Shown: piece after piece, positions 1 to 9,200 of the stretch
Position numbering within the stretch: the stretch's first letter is position 1
Layout of the letters: each line of letters starts with the position of its first letter
Origin: an uncultured Opitutia bacterium
GTDB taxonomy: Bacteria > Verrucomicrobiota > Verrucomicrobiia > Opitutales > UBA953
DNA length: 12,067 bases
Assembly: GCA_903829855.1 (NCBI GenBank)
Contig: CAIKRN010000163.1
Coordinates: 1 to 12,067, forward strand
Direction: 5' to 3'
Notes under the pieces: model-generated
Seen by the model: the letters and a program-made list of their open reading frames with translations, nothing else
What the model was told of the DNA's origin: nothing
Database searches by the model: none
Position numbers and translations under genes: made by a program

Positions 1-3000
1 CGTACCCATCCGCTCCTTCTTAGCGTCATTGGCGGCCAGAGCCGCATCAAAGGAAGGCTCGAGGATTTCATAAACCTCCCGAGGCAGGAAGCCGAAAGCC
101 TTGCGCACGAGATCGGGGCTGAAGGTGCCGAGTAACGGCGATTGAGAAAAGGCTGTGGCGATTTTTCTGCCGAGTGCCGCATTCACGTTCTTATAAACCG
201 ATGGCAGCGCGAGAGCCACGAGTAGCTCGTTCTGCTCCAGCGGCCCAGTCTTGGGCAGGATAGCTAGATACGCATCCCACTGCTCTGTCGACAGCTGGGT
301 ATTCGCCAGCCGAGTCGCCGCATCCATCCGCAGCCCTGGACTCGCGGGATCCACAAGGAGTTCGGTGAGCAACTTAAAGGCTGGCGCACTGAGCGTACTT
401 CCGCTGCTCGACAGCGCCAAGAGAGCCTTGAGCCGGAGCGTCGAAGGCTTCGAGGCGTCCGCAGCCAAGGCATTCAGCTGGGCATCATACCGTCTATCCT
501 TCACGCGGGCGAGCGCATCGAGCAGGAGCGGTGACGCCCCCTTGGCGAGCATGCCTTCGAGGGGCTCAGCCCAAAGCTTGGCCTCCACTTTACCGGCCTG
601 TCCGGCAATCGACCGCAAGGCAGCCTGCCGTACCGTATTCTTAGAATGGGTGAGCATCACGGCGATGACCTTGGCAATGCCTGGCTTACCAGCGAGCGTC
701 GTGGAGAATTTCTCCAGGGCGGCGACCTGCGTCGGCGAAGGACTCGCATCCTTCAGCCACGCCTCGAAAATGGGGTCCAGTAATTTATCGGCGGTGGGCG
801 CTTTAATCAGGGCGAGGTAAGCATTCCGCGCGAGCCCGAGATTCTCGGAGTCCGTCTTGGTCACGGCGAATTTCAAGACCTCGGCATAGTCGGCCTCCTT
901 GCTCCGGGTCTGTGATACGATGCGCAATAGGCGAGCCTGGGCCGTCTCATCTTTGACCGCACTGAGGTCGGCGGCCGTGAAGCCGGCGAGCCGTATCCCC
1001 GCGGTAAGGATGGCATGCTCCAGCATCTGGTCCGCCTCGCGCGGAAGCAGCCCACGGACGGCCTCCGTGACCGTCGCAGACTTCGTCTCACGGAAGGTCA
1101 GGCCTTCAAGTCCGCGGCGGACCTCGGCCTGGTCAGCGGAGGAGAGTTGTGCCAGCAGCTCGGCGTCGGCCTTGGGTTTAGCCATCTCCAAGGGTTTGTG
1201 CGCGTCCCGTAAGGCGGCATGCGTGGCTTTTCCTTCCGCGGTGCGGCGGATACGGTAAATCATACCCGGGACGTTCACGCCGTTGAGCAAACTGGCTGGG
1301 CAGTGCGAATACCAGGTGCCAGTGTCGAAGACGATCAGGGAACCGTCGATGTCCTCCATGACATCGGTTAGGTGGGCACCCTTGCGATCCACGGTGAAGA
1401 ATTCGTGCTCTGTCGTCCGATAACCTGCCCCCTCCTTCTGCATCTCATAGCGCAGAACCTTCTGGGAATTATACATCGAGACCATGAGCTCGAGATTGGC
1501 GGGGTCGGCCGCCCAAGGCTGTCCTTCGACCGCCAACGGGTTCGCGTTCTTCCAAAAGATGCAACCGCTGGGGACCATGTGGCCGAGTTCGCGGAGAATG
1601 GGCATGCGCTCATGTGTGCGGGGAAGATTCTCGATGATGCGCAGAAAATCCGGGCGCTCGTAGACGCCGCCTAGCTGCCATTGCATGAGCGTATCCACCC
1701 GGGGGCTACCGAAATAAAGATTGGTGGTGCCGATCAACTCGCCAGTCGGCGTGAAGTCGAGACCAGTAGGGTTGTCCGCGCAACCGAGCGCGTGCCAGCG
1801 GACGTCGGAGCCGTCGGGCTTCATCGACCAGATGCCGCTATTGAGTCCTTCGTGGACGGGCGTGCCGTCCTGCTGTTTGATATTATGACCCTTGCGACCG
1901 TGCGTCCAATAGAAGCGACCGTCGGGGTGGAGACGTGGGCCGTGGCAATCCGCACTGTTGGCGGTCCACTGGAAGCCACCGATGATCAGCTCGCGCTTAT
2001 CGGCGACGCCGCTGCCGGTGGTGTCGGTGAATTTCCAGATGCCCGGCGTGTCCGTGACATAGAGACTGCCGTTGAGAAAATAAGCCCCCTTGGGGTAGGC
2101 GAGTTTATCCGCGAAGACCGTGCTGTGCTCGTAGATACCGTCGCCGTCCCGGTCCTCCAGCAGGAGGATCCGGTTCGGGCGTTCGGTCTCGAATTTCTTC
2201 GGGCTCCAATTTACGCCAGCTGAGTCACCTACAAAGAGGCGACCTCGGTCATCGACGCATCCCATCGTGGGATTGGCTACCATTGGAGAGGTGGCGGCGA
2301 CGACCATTTCAAAACCCCGTGGGAGCTTGTACTTCGGAGCGGCCAGCGCGACCTGCTCGGGGGTAAGGTCCATGACGACAGGGCGGGAGGCGTAGGCGGG
2401 GATCACCTCGCCATCCCCATGCGGATGAGCAGCGGGCTTGGCCGCGCCCCACTTCTCCTTAAAGCCGCCGATGGGATAGAGTTCGTACCGTCGCACAAAC
2501 ATTTCTGCCGCTTCGACCTGCAAAAGAATGCGACCCTGACTGGGCTTGCATTCGAAGGCTTCATTAACCTTCACGCCATTCACGAAATACTGGAGCGTGT
2601 CACCCTTGGCCACGACCTCATAACGGGTCCACTCGCCATAAGGAGACTCGACATCATCCTTACCCCGGAAGCCTTTGACGTCCTTCCAGTTGGCGGCACG
2701 GTGCTGCCAGTTCAAGCGGCCCCCGGTCATGGTGCGGCGCGGGGCGCCGGGCGACCAGATGGTCTGCTTGTTGGCATCGATCGCAACTTCGGCGCTCAAG
2801 GAACAGGTCAGCGACGTGCCGTCGGCGAGCTTGGGTGAAAGCACGAGAATGTCGCCCACACCGCCCTCGATAATCTGCGCTTCAAAACTAGCCATCCAGC
2901 TGCCACCCACGGCGCCCTGCGGGCCCCAGCAGTGAATGAGCAGGCCGTTGTCGCGCGAAGCTTTCTCGCGCTTACCCCAAGTCTGGTTGCCCCACTTAAA

Positions 3001-3318
3001 CTCCATGACGAGGTGGTAGTCCTTGTAGCTATCGAGCGTCGTCATGCCACCGTAGCCATTGCCGCTGACGTGGAACATGCCGTCGGCATCGAACTTGAAG
3101 ACGTTCTTAGCGTCGTCATGTACGTCGGCCTTGGGGTTGATGTGATACTCCATCTTTCCTTCACGGATGAGATCGAGGATGTTGATTTTCTTAGTGACCG
3201 TCTGCGCCACCGGCTCAGGCGGCAGAACGATCTTAGCAACCGGCTCTTTATCCGCGGCCAACAATCCGGTGACGGAAAGTAGCGCGAACACGAAGACGGC
3301 GAGGGTTGGGGGTTTCAT
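1..3318 (-). CDS. Exported DUF1080 / PVC-type dehydrogenase / HEAT-repeat protein, C-terminus beyond window
   Basis: The frame is open from an ATG at 3318 to the window edge (1106 codons, no stop), so the C-terminus is missing. Residues 1-21 form a signal peptide ending LLAAD. Residues 44-282 match DUF1080 (3-keto-disaccharide hydrolase-type, a concanavalin-like sandwich fold), with landmarks DNGLLIHCWGP (123-133) and YFVNGVKVNE (244-253). Residues 328-690 match the PVC 'membrane-bound dehydrogenase' beta-propeller domain: KLPRGFEMVV, RILLLEDRDGDGIYE with a DxDxDG calcium-loop-like motif at 389-394, and NPTGLDFTPTGEL. From about 710 to 1106 the chain is Ala/Leu-rich helical repeats resembling HEAT repeats. 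Relatives often end in a c-type haem domain with CxxCH; that part would lie left of base 1. The role is probably periplasmic or surface sugar-related chemistry or oxidation, unproven. No strong Shine-Dalgarno precedes the start, which was chosen because it gives a clean signal peptide. Confidence 0.9.
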   Translation of the reverse strand, partial: MKPPTLAVFVFALLSVTGLLAADKEPVAKIVLPPEPVAQTVTKKINILDLIREGKMEYHINPKADVHDDAKNVFKFDADGMFHVSGNGYGGMTTLDSYKDYHLVMEFKWGNQTWGKREKASRDNGLLIHCWGPQGAVGGSWMASFEAQIIEGGVGDILVLSPKLADGTSLTCSLSAEVAIDANKQTIWSPGAPRRTMTGGRLNWQHRAANWKDVKGFRGKDDVESPYGEWTRYEVVAKGDTLQYFVNGVKVNEAFECKPSQGRILLQVEAAEMFVRRYELYPIGGFKEKWGAAKPAAHPHGDGEVIPAYASRPVVMDLTPEQVALAAPKYKLPRGFEMVVAATSPMVANPTMGCVDDRGRLFVGDSAGVNWSPKKFETERPNRILLLEDRDGDGIYEHSTVFADKLAYPKGAYFLNGSLYVTDTPGIWKFTDTTGSGVADKRELIIGGFQWTANSADCHGPRLHPDGRFYWTHGRKGHNIKQQDGTPVHEGLNSGIWSMKPDGSDVRWHALGCADNPTGLDFTPTGELIGTTNLYFGSPRVDTLMQWQLGGVYERPDFLRIIENLPRTHERMPILRELGHMVPSGCIFWKNANPLAVEGQPWAADPANLELMVSMYNSQKVLRYEMQKEGAGYRTTEHEFFTVDRKGAHLTDVMEDIDGSLIVFDTGTWYSHCPASLLNGVNVPGMIYRIRRTAEGKATHAALRDAHKPLEMAKPKADAELLAQLSSADQAEVRRGLEGLTFRETKSATVTEAVRGLLPREADQMLEHAILTAGIRLAGFTAADLSAVKDETAQARLLRIVSQTRSKEADYAEVLKFAVTKTDSENLGLARNAYLALIKAPTADKLLDPIFEAWLKDASPSPTQVAALEKFSTTLAGKPGIAKVIAVMLTHSKNTVRQAALRSIAGQAGKVEAKLWAEPLEGMLAKGASPLLLDALARVKDRRYDAQLNALAADASKPSTLRLKALLALSSSGSTLSAPAFKLLTELLVDPASPGLRMDAATRLANTQLSTEQWDAYLAILPKTGPLEQNELLVALALPSVYKNVNAALGRKIATAFSQSPLLGTFSPDLVRKAFGFLPREVYEILEPSFDAALAANDAKKERMGT

Positions 3319-3342
3319 GGGGAAAGATAAGGACTGAGTGGG

Positions 3343-3364
3343 GGTCGTTATGTTCCCAACGACC
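3343..3364 (-). promoter_or_regulatory. 7-bp stem-loop in the leader of the DUF1080-dehydrogenase gene
   Basis: GGTCGTT (3343-3349) and AACGACC (3358-3364) are perfect inverted repeats around an 8-base spacer. They lie 24 bases upstream of the ATG at 3318. The element could fold in the leader mRNA or serve as an operator. It is not attached to a T-run, so a terminator is unlikely. The structure is seen in the sequence; any regulatory role is inference. Confidence 0.35.
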
Positions 3365-3431
3365 GACGCCACTTCAACACATTCGTATCTATTGAGCGGA
3401 ATAGTTCATTATCGCAGCGGATTAAGAGGCA

Positions 3432-3454
3432 GGGACAGCACCACGTGCTATCCC
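3432..3454 (-). terminator. Strong hairpin between the serine hydrolase and DUF1080-dehydrogenase genes
   Basis: GGGACAGCAC pairs with GTGCTATCCC around a 3-base CAC loop: nine base pairs with one C-A mismatch. It lies 87 bases past the serine hydrolase stop and 113 bases before the next start. On the transcribed minus strand the hairpin is followed by TGCCTCTTAATCC, which is only mildly T-rich, so it is a weak candidate for an intrinsic terminator. A palindromic operator for the downstream gene is an equally good reading. Confidence 0.35.
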
Positions 3455-3506
3455 CCGTTGATTTCAGAGCAGCCAAAGACTCAGCCCGCCAAGGCTAATC
3501 CTGACC

Positions 3507-3523
3507 CCACCTAGTCCACCTAG
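3507..3523. repeat. Two direct copies of an 8-mer just past the serine hydrolase stop
   Basis: CCACCTAG occurs at 3507-3514 and again at 3516-3523, separated by a single T. The surrounding stretch is C-rich on the plus strand. No known site is recognised. It may be simple slippage in non-coding DNA, or a pair of half-sites spaced nine bases apart. Confidence 0.4.
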
Positions 3524-3541
3524 CCCCCCAGGCGCCCGCGC

Positions 3542-4747
3542 TTACTTTCCAAACTCCTTCACGGCCCAATCCTTGCATGCACCCTGGGCCTTGCCGCCAT
3601 TTCCCACGTAACCTTGATGCTGGACCATCCAGATGACGACAATGCCGTTCTTCATGCGGATATCCATGCTGGTTGCCTGAGCACCGCCATGACCAAACCC
3701 ATCCGGACTCACCGCGAACCCCAAGCCATAGTTCTCCTTGATACCAACGGGAGTCTGCCGGGTCGTCAAAGCCTCAAAGGACTTAAGACTTAGGTAGCGC
3801 CGTCCATCTAATTCCCCACGATTCAAGAGCATCTGACAAAAACGTGCCGTGTCCGAGGCCGTCGAGAAAAGCCCGCCAGCAGGCATCGGGAAGCGGTGGA
3901 CGTGATCGGTGAGGTCCGCCTGCATCTGACCAAGGTTGCCCAGCATCAGCTTCTTCTTCGTAGCATCCGGCTTATAAGTCTTGGCGAGGCGCGCGACCTG
4001 GGAGGCGTTTGGCCAGAAGGTGGTGTCCTTCATGCCGAGCGGATCAAACAGCCGCTTCTGCATGAACGCTTCGTAGGGCATGCCGCTCACGACTTCGAGC
4101 ACGCGAGCAGCGGTGTTGATACCCGCATTAGAATATTGGTAATGCGTGCCTGGCTGGGTTGCCAACGGGGCCTTCGCGTAAGATTTCACCGCGTCGGCGA
4201 GAGGCAGCCCATCGAGCGTAGGCTTTTCAACCGCCGAAGCGAAAGGTAAACCGCTGACGTGGGAGAGTACTTCGCGAATCGTGATGGGGTGCGCAGCGGG
4301 CGTCGGTTCGGGCTCAGGCACAAGGGTCACTTTAGATTCATCGCCCTTGCCCTTTGCCTTGCCCTTCGGGTCGGCTTTCCCTGCGAGCTTAGGCGGAGCC
4401 ACCATCTGCCCCTTAAATTCCGGCAGGTATTTCTCCACCGGGTCATCGAGCGCAATCTTGCCTTCATCAACCAACATCAGGACGGCCACTGCCGTCATGC
4501 CCTTGGATTGAGAGGCAATCCAAAAAAGTGAGTCCGCCTGCATGGCCTTCTTGGCCTCGATGTCTGCGAAACCCACCGCCGTCACGGCTAAGACCTTCTC
4601 ACGATCCGCCACCAGAGCCACCACCCCAGCGATCTCATCATGCTGCACGAAGGGGGTGAGCACTTCTTCGAGCGAAAGGTGCGGCGGGGTGGCGGCAAGG
4701 CCACTAAGAGCAAGCAGCAGGCTGAGGACAAAGGCGGGGGTGCGCAT
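3542..4747 (-). CDS. Secreted beta-lactamase-family serine hydrolase
   Basis: A class C beta-lactamase / penicillin-binding-protein-like hydrolase (PF00144), a family including esterases, D-amino-acid peptidases and transpeptidase relatives. With the ATG at 4747 it is 401 residues and begins MRTPAFVLSLLLALSGLAA, a clear signal peptide, so the mature protein is extracytoplasmic. The catalytic set is complete: SQSK (S79-x-x-K82), YSN (Y205-N207) and HGG (353-355) in place of KTG. Family-typical stretches such as VLSHVSGLP, DPLGMKDTTFWP and GGLFSTASDTARF are present. An unusual insert at about 121-150 is Lys/Gly-rich, then Pro/Glu-rich. A GTG at 4825 would extend the N-terminus by 26 residues; I prefer 4747 because it gives the cleaner signal peptide and has GGGGAAG upstream. 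It follows the DUF1552 gene by 111 bases, so co-transcription is plausible. The substrate cannot be told from sequence. Confidence 0.9.
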   Translation of the reverse strand: MRTPAFVLSLLLALSGLAATPPHLSLEEVLTPFVQHDEIAGVVALVADREKVLAVTAVGFADIEAKKAMQADSLFWIASQSKGMTAVAVLMLVDEGKIALDDPVEKYLPEFKGQMVAPPKLAGKADPKGKAKGKGDESKVTLVPEPEPTPAAHPITIREVLSHVSGLPFASAVEKPTLDGLPLADAVKSYAKAPLATQPGTHYQYSNAGINTAARVLEVVSGMPYEAFMQKRLFDPLGMKDTTFWPNASQVARLAKTYKPDATKKKLMLGNLGQMQADLTDHVHRFPMPAGGLFSTASDTARFCQMLLNRGELDGRRYLSLKSFEALTTRQTPVGIKENYGLGFAVSPDGFGHGGAQATSMDIRMKNGIVVIWMVQHQGYVGNGGKAQGACKDWAVKEFGK

Positions 4748-4832
4748 ACCCGCAGTCTTCCCCGCCACCAGCGGTAGGCAAACCAAAGCCATAGTGATGG
4801 AACGACAGACGTTGGAGAAATGCACCGTGGTA

Positions 4833-4858
4833 GGGCGGAACTGCCCTTAGGGCCGCCC
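4833..4858 (-). terminator. Nested GC hairpin directly after the DUF1552 stop codon
   Basis: GGGCG (4833-4837) pairs with CGCCC (4854-4858). Inside, GCCC (4843-4846) pairs with GGGC (4850-4853) around a TTA loop, leaving a 5-base bulge. The structure starts on the base next to the DUF1552 stop and ends before the serine hydrolase start at 4747. No T-tract follows on the minus strand, so it may attenuate transcription or protect an mRNA 3' end rather than terminate fully. Confidence 0.3.
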
Positions 4859-6190
4859 TCAAACCTCCTCGAGCATCTTCTTGGCGTCGCCAAAGGCCTT
4901 CGGGCGCACTTCCATCTTATCCATCATGGACATGAAAAGTCGGCACAGCTGCCGCTCAGGCTTATCCTTATAATCCAAGACGCGCCCGCCCTTAATCCGA
5001 CCGCCGGCACCGCCCAGCATCACCACGGGGAGCTGGTCGTTATCATGCTTCGCCCCGGCCATCATACTCGAGCAATGCATGATCATCGAGTTGTCGAGGA
5101 GCGTCCGCGGGCCTTCTTGAATGGAATCCATCTTCCGGGCCAGGTAGGCAACCTGTTCCATAAAGAATTGGTTGATCTTCAGCCAATCCTTACCGTCGGA
5201 GTGCGACAAGAGGTGGTGAATCATATAATCAATGCCGTTACCTGGCTGCTGCACGGAAGTGATGTTCGGGAAGCGCATCGCGCTGTGATCATTGTTTAAC
5301 TTGAGCGTGGAGACGCGCGTGGTGTCCGTCTGGAAGCCGAGAACCATAATGTCGCACATGAGACGCATGTGCTCCGCGATGTCCTGCGGAATACCGTCAG
5401 CCGGACGTTTAATATTCGGCTTATCGAGCGTCGGGCGCCAGCCCTGCAACTCCCCGCGCTTACCAGCTGATTCAATCCGTTTCTCAACGTCGCGCACCGA
5501 ATCGAGGTACTCATCAAGCTTCTGCTTATCCGTCTGACTCACATTGCGGCGTAAGTCACCAGCCTCGCCGAGCACAGCATCCAGCACACTCCGGTCACCT
5601 GGCGTGACATCGTCTTTAAAGAGACGGTCAAAGGCGAGGGCGGGATAGATTTCTAATGGGGTCGGGGCAGTCGGCGAACTCCAAGAGATGTGCGAACTAT
5701 ACAACATCGAGTAGTTCTTGTGCACCCCTGGGAAAGAGCGCTCGCACGCCAGCACCAAGCTGGGCACCTTGGTGGAGCGCCCGTACGTCTGGGCCACCAT
5801 CTGATCGAAACTCGTGCCGGAGCGAATCTCGCCGCCCGAAGTGATGGGGGCGCCGGAAAGTAGATTACCTGTCTGCGAACTGTGGATATTCCCTTTGCGG
5901 GCTTCCTCGTGGTAGAGACCGCGGACAAAAAGCATCTTCGATCGAAAATCCTTCAACGGCGCGAGCACCTGGCCGAGCTCCATGTCCTTGCCCTCCCCTT
6001 TCGCCCACCACTCCTTGGAGTGGAAGCCGTTACCGGAAAATAGCACCGCCACGCGCACGGGTGCTTCGCTGGCCGGGCGTCCCTTCTTAGGCTCGTCGCC
6101 CCAGACATTCGCAGACTCCAGCCACGGCAACGCCATCGTGACGCCCATGCCGCGAAGAAAGGTTCGGCGGCTTAATTGGTATTTATTCAT
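4859..6190 (-). CDS. Tat-exported DUF1552 (HXXSHH family) protein
   Basis: This 443-residue protein has the usual length and layout of DUF1552, a family best known from Planctomycetes and Verrucomicrobiota and of unknown biochemical function. It opens with a twin-arginine signal, SRRTFLRG at residues 7-14, then a hydrophobic stretch to about residue 23, implying Tat export of a folded protein. Recognisable stretches are VAVLFSGNGFH (47-57), TGNLLSGAP (107-115), SFDQMVAQTYG (127-137), RDVEKRIES (233-241) and DNSMIMHCSSM (366-376). The family-naming HxxSHH motif is present only as H326-L-L-S329-H330-S331, with the final His replaced by Ser. The gene starts 8 bases after the DUF1592-type gene and is surely co-transcribed with it; such pairs recur in these phyla, suggesting the two products act together. 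No Shine-Dalgarno precedes the ATG, so translation may be coupled. Family assignment is firm; function is not known. Confidence 0.93.
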   Translation of the reverse strand: MNKYQLSRRTFLRGMGVTMALPWLESANVWGDEPKKGRPASEAPVRVAVLFSGNGFHSKEWWAKGEGKDMELGQVLAPLKDFRSKMLFVRGLYHEEARKGNIHSSQTGNLLSGAPITSGGEIRSGTSFDQMVAQTYGRSTKVPSLVLACERSFPGVHKNYSMLYSSHISWSSPTAPTPLEIYPALAFDRLFKDDVTPGDRSVLDAVLGEAGDLRRNVSQTDKQKLDEYLDSVRDVEKRIESAGKRGELQGWRPTLDKPNIKRPADGIPQDIAEHMRLMCDIMVLGFQTDTTRVSTLKLNNDHSAMRFPNITSVQQPGNGIDYMIHHLLSHSDGKDWLKINQFFMEQVAYLARKMDSIQEGPRTLLDNSMIMHCSSMMAGAKHDNDQLPVVMLGGAGGRIKGGRVLDYKDKPERQLCRLFMSMMDKMEVRPKAFGDAKKMLEEV

Positions 6191-6193
6191 AAG

Positions 6194-6209
6194 GGGGTTC
6201 AGGGGTTCA
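6194..6209. repeat. Tandem 8-bp duplication across the DUF1592/DUF1552 gene junction
   Basis: GGGGTTCA occurs twice back to back (6194-6201 and 6202-6209 on the plus strand). On the coding strand the unit is TGAACCCC. The second coding-strand copy supplies the TGA stop of the 1025-residue protein (6199-6201). With one copy removed, the reading frame would run CTG AAC CCC CTT ATG straight into the DUF1552 start. Confidence 0.7.
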
Positions 6210-9200
6210 GTTTAAAATCACGTCCGCGCACTTCACGGAACTGCGGGCTGAGCACGATGAGTTCGAGCCCCCCGCCGACCTGACCTTCACCCGTTTTAAT
6301 CCGATGCACCATGGCGTCAACCAGCGGCTTGTCGGAAAGTTGGACGGCACGACCCAAGGCGTAGCCGAGCAGCTTGCGACTGAACTGACGCAGAAAATCA
6401 TCCTGTCTTTGCTGTAGAATGTAATCCCGCAGGCCACTCAGACCATCGACAGCAACCCCGCCTGGCAGGATGGCGTGCGTATCGATGGCTAACCCGGCCG
6501 CATCCTGAGAGCGGGCGCGGCCAATGGCGTCAAAGCCTTCCAAGGCGAAGCCAAATGGGTCGATGCGTTCGTGACACCGGGCGCAAACTGGGTCGTTGCT
6601 GTGCTTAGCAATGAGCTGTCGCTCGGTGAGCCCCTGCGGAGCGGTTTCCGGAAGGAGGGGGACACCCTTAGGCGGACGCGGTAGTTTATCGCCGAGCAAG
6701 ACTTCGCTAAGCCAGTTGCCTCGCAGGATGGGGCTGGTGCGCGAAGCACCGCTCTGCTTGGCGAGCGTGGCCGCAAAGGCCAGAACGCCCCCGCGCCCCT
6801 GGGCACGGATACCGTCGACACGTTGCCACTCTTCGGAAGTAATTTTGAGCCCGTAATGACGAGCCAACGGTCCGTTCACGAACACATGGTCGGCGTCAAT
6901 CAACGAAAGCACCCGCCGATCCTGCTGGAAGAGGTCCGTGAAGAAACGCTCGGCCTCCTCCTGCATGGCGCCGCGCACCGATACGAAGGTCGGGAAGTGT
7001 CGCTCGCTCTTCTCATCCAGCGTCGCGACATCGCGGATATGCAGCCACTGGCAACCGAACTCGCGGGCCAGCCGGGAGACCTTGGCGTCCTTGATCATCC
7101 GGCGCAGCTGCATCGTCAGCACTGCGGGCTCATGCAGTTTACCTGCAGCGGCGAGTGCGCGCAGTTCGGCATCCGGAGCGGATGACCAAAGGAAAAAGCT
7201 GAGTCGGGTAGCCAGCTCCCAGTCGTTGACCGGAGCGGCCTTCTCCCCAGCCGCGGCGCTCTCGCCCCGGTAAAGGAAAGCGGAGGAGACCAGCACCCGC
7301 GAGATCAGCATGCGGAGGGCGGCATCGTGCGAAAGTTCTTGCTTACGGAGGTCTTGGTAGAGGCCACGCAGTTGCTGGGCTTCGCTGGCCTTGAGTGGGC
7401 GACGCCAAGCATCGGTGGCCAGACGCACTACGGCTTCAACCTGTGGAGGCTCGGCCGCAAGTAACTGACGCCGGAACTCCGCGGCATGTCGCAGGGTCGG
7501 CTCTCGGAGTGGCTCAAAGGCCTTGGGGTTGGCGTCCTGGGTCGCGAATTGGTAGAGCGACTCAAAGGCCTCGACCTGGAGGAGTGCGTCTTGACTAATG
7601 AAGTGGAGTTCCGACCACAGTCGGTCCAACTCGGCGATCGCTGCGTCGTCCAACATCAGGCGACGCAAAACCTCGTCCTCGCGATGGAATAAGGTAAGCG
7701 TGACAACCTCATCGACAGGTACGATCCGGGAATAGCATAGCGCCGATGGGAAAATCGCCCGAAACTCTTCAGCCGAGCGGAGGAGCTCTTTTTGCGCCAG
7801 GCCATCCTTAGTGACGAGGATCGGGGCATTGAAACCCATGGCACCCTCTCCATCGCTCCACAGCCCGCCCTTATTCCGGTTCACCGGCGCGCCAGGTACA
7901 ACCAAGCTACCCGTTTGACCGGGCGATACTCCGAGCACGCGTACCTGCACGCGATCGGACGGCGATGCCGTCGATGCCAGACGACAACTTACCATGAAGG
8001 CCGCTTCCTTCGGCAGACCAGAGGGCAAGCTCACCGCGAGGGTGGCCATCGATCCCGCTGACTCGGTCGCGGGCAAGGCAATCACGACATCGGGTTTACC
8101 CTTCACCACCACGCGTGGGTTCTCCCAAATCACCGGAATGGGCGTCACCCTTGCGGGCAGAGTACATGCGGTCAAATAGAGCCGGGGCTCTGCACCGCTA
8201 GGCACGGTGACGCGAAACTCCTCGCTCGTCACCACTGGGTCCACGGGGAGCTGCCAACTTTTAGGTCCATTGAGCTTCCCAATATGCCCCACGGCACCGA
8301 AGCGCCAAAGCGAACCCTGCCATGCGGTGATCGTGGCGACCAAGCTGGGGACATCGGCCGGGCCAGCCTTGCGCCAGGGTGCGCGGACCTGCTCGAGGAA
8401 AAGCGAGGGCGACTCTTCGTTCAGCACTTCCCAGAGCTTCGCGAGATACTTCGCATTCAATCCCAACTCTTGGGCGACCTGTGCCACGGTGCATTGCTTA
8501 GTCCGTAATGCTTCGCGGTGCGTAATCGTCGCAAGTAGATACTTATCCAGAGGCAGGCGACCATCGCCGGACACCGCGACCGCAATACCCTGCACGCGCA
8601 AAGTGGTGGCGGGACCGGCTGAACTATACCGAGCGTAGAAGGCCTTGATGGCCGCGATTTTTTCGTTGGTCCAATCGCGCTTGGCCGTCTTCTCCGAGAA
8701 GCTGATGCCGTCTGGAAGCAACACGGTGTGTTGGGAAATCTCTTTCGCTGCGTCGAGGTATTTGGCAAGCAGCCCTGGTGACATCACCAAAGCGGCACCG
8801 ACATTCGTGAAGCCTTCGCCGGCTGAGCCATCCACTGGGAATTCCCGGGCGGGGTCGAGCGTGGCCACACCCGTTAAATCACGCACCGCATAGGTATATT
8901 CAGAATTAGCCAGACGGCGGAGCACGACTGGGCCGGGGTCGCCGGCGCTAGCGAGGGCGATCTCATCGAGCGTCGCGCGCGTCCAACCCAGTAGCGCCTG
9001 CTTGGAGGCTGCCGCAAGTGGCTTCTCCTTCTTCGGCGGCATCTCACCGCTGGCAACCTGCTCGAGCACAGACTCCCACACCTTCGGGGCGTGACGGATG
9101 TCTGCAATCGTCGCAAAACGCTCCAAGTCCAGATCGCCCTTCTGTTTCTTGGTCGAATGGCAATTGAGGCACGACTCCTTCAATACCGGTAAAACCCTGT

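Noticed and set aside
251..820. Plus-strand open frame of 189 codons antisense to the large DUF1080-dehydrogenase gene
   Set aside because: It begins with TTG, has Ser/Ala/Arg-rich shadow composition and no domain. The minus-strand frame through the same bases is continuous for 1106 codons with recognisable domains.
1681..2223. Plus-strand open frame of 180 codons opposite the dehydrogenase-like domain
   Set aside because: It is explained as antisense of a GC-rich gene. The minus frame here carries clear family motifs such as the DxDxDG loop.
2419..3282. Several plus-strand open frames opposite the DUF1080 domain
   Set aside because: They overlap each other in different frames, show no ribosome binding sites or domains, and lie opposite a well-supported coding region.
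4748..4825. Longer serine hydrolase N-terminus from a GTG at 4825 (or ATG at 4792)
   Set aside because: The ATG at 4747 gives a textbook signal peptide. The extension would add a second hydrophobic stretch and lacks a Shine-Dalgarno. The longer form cannot be fully excluded.
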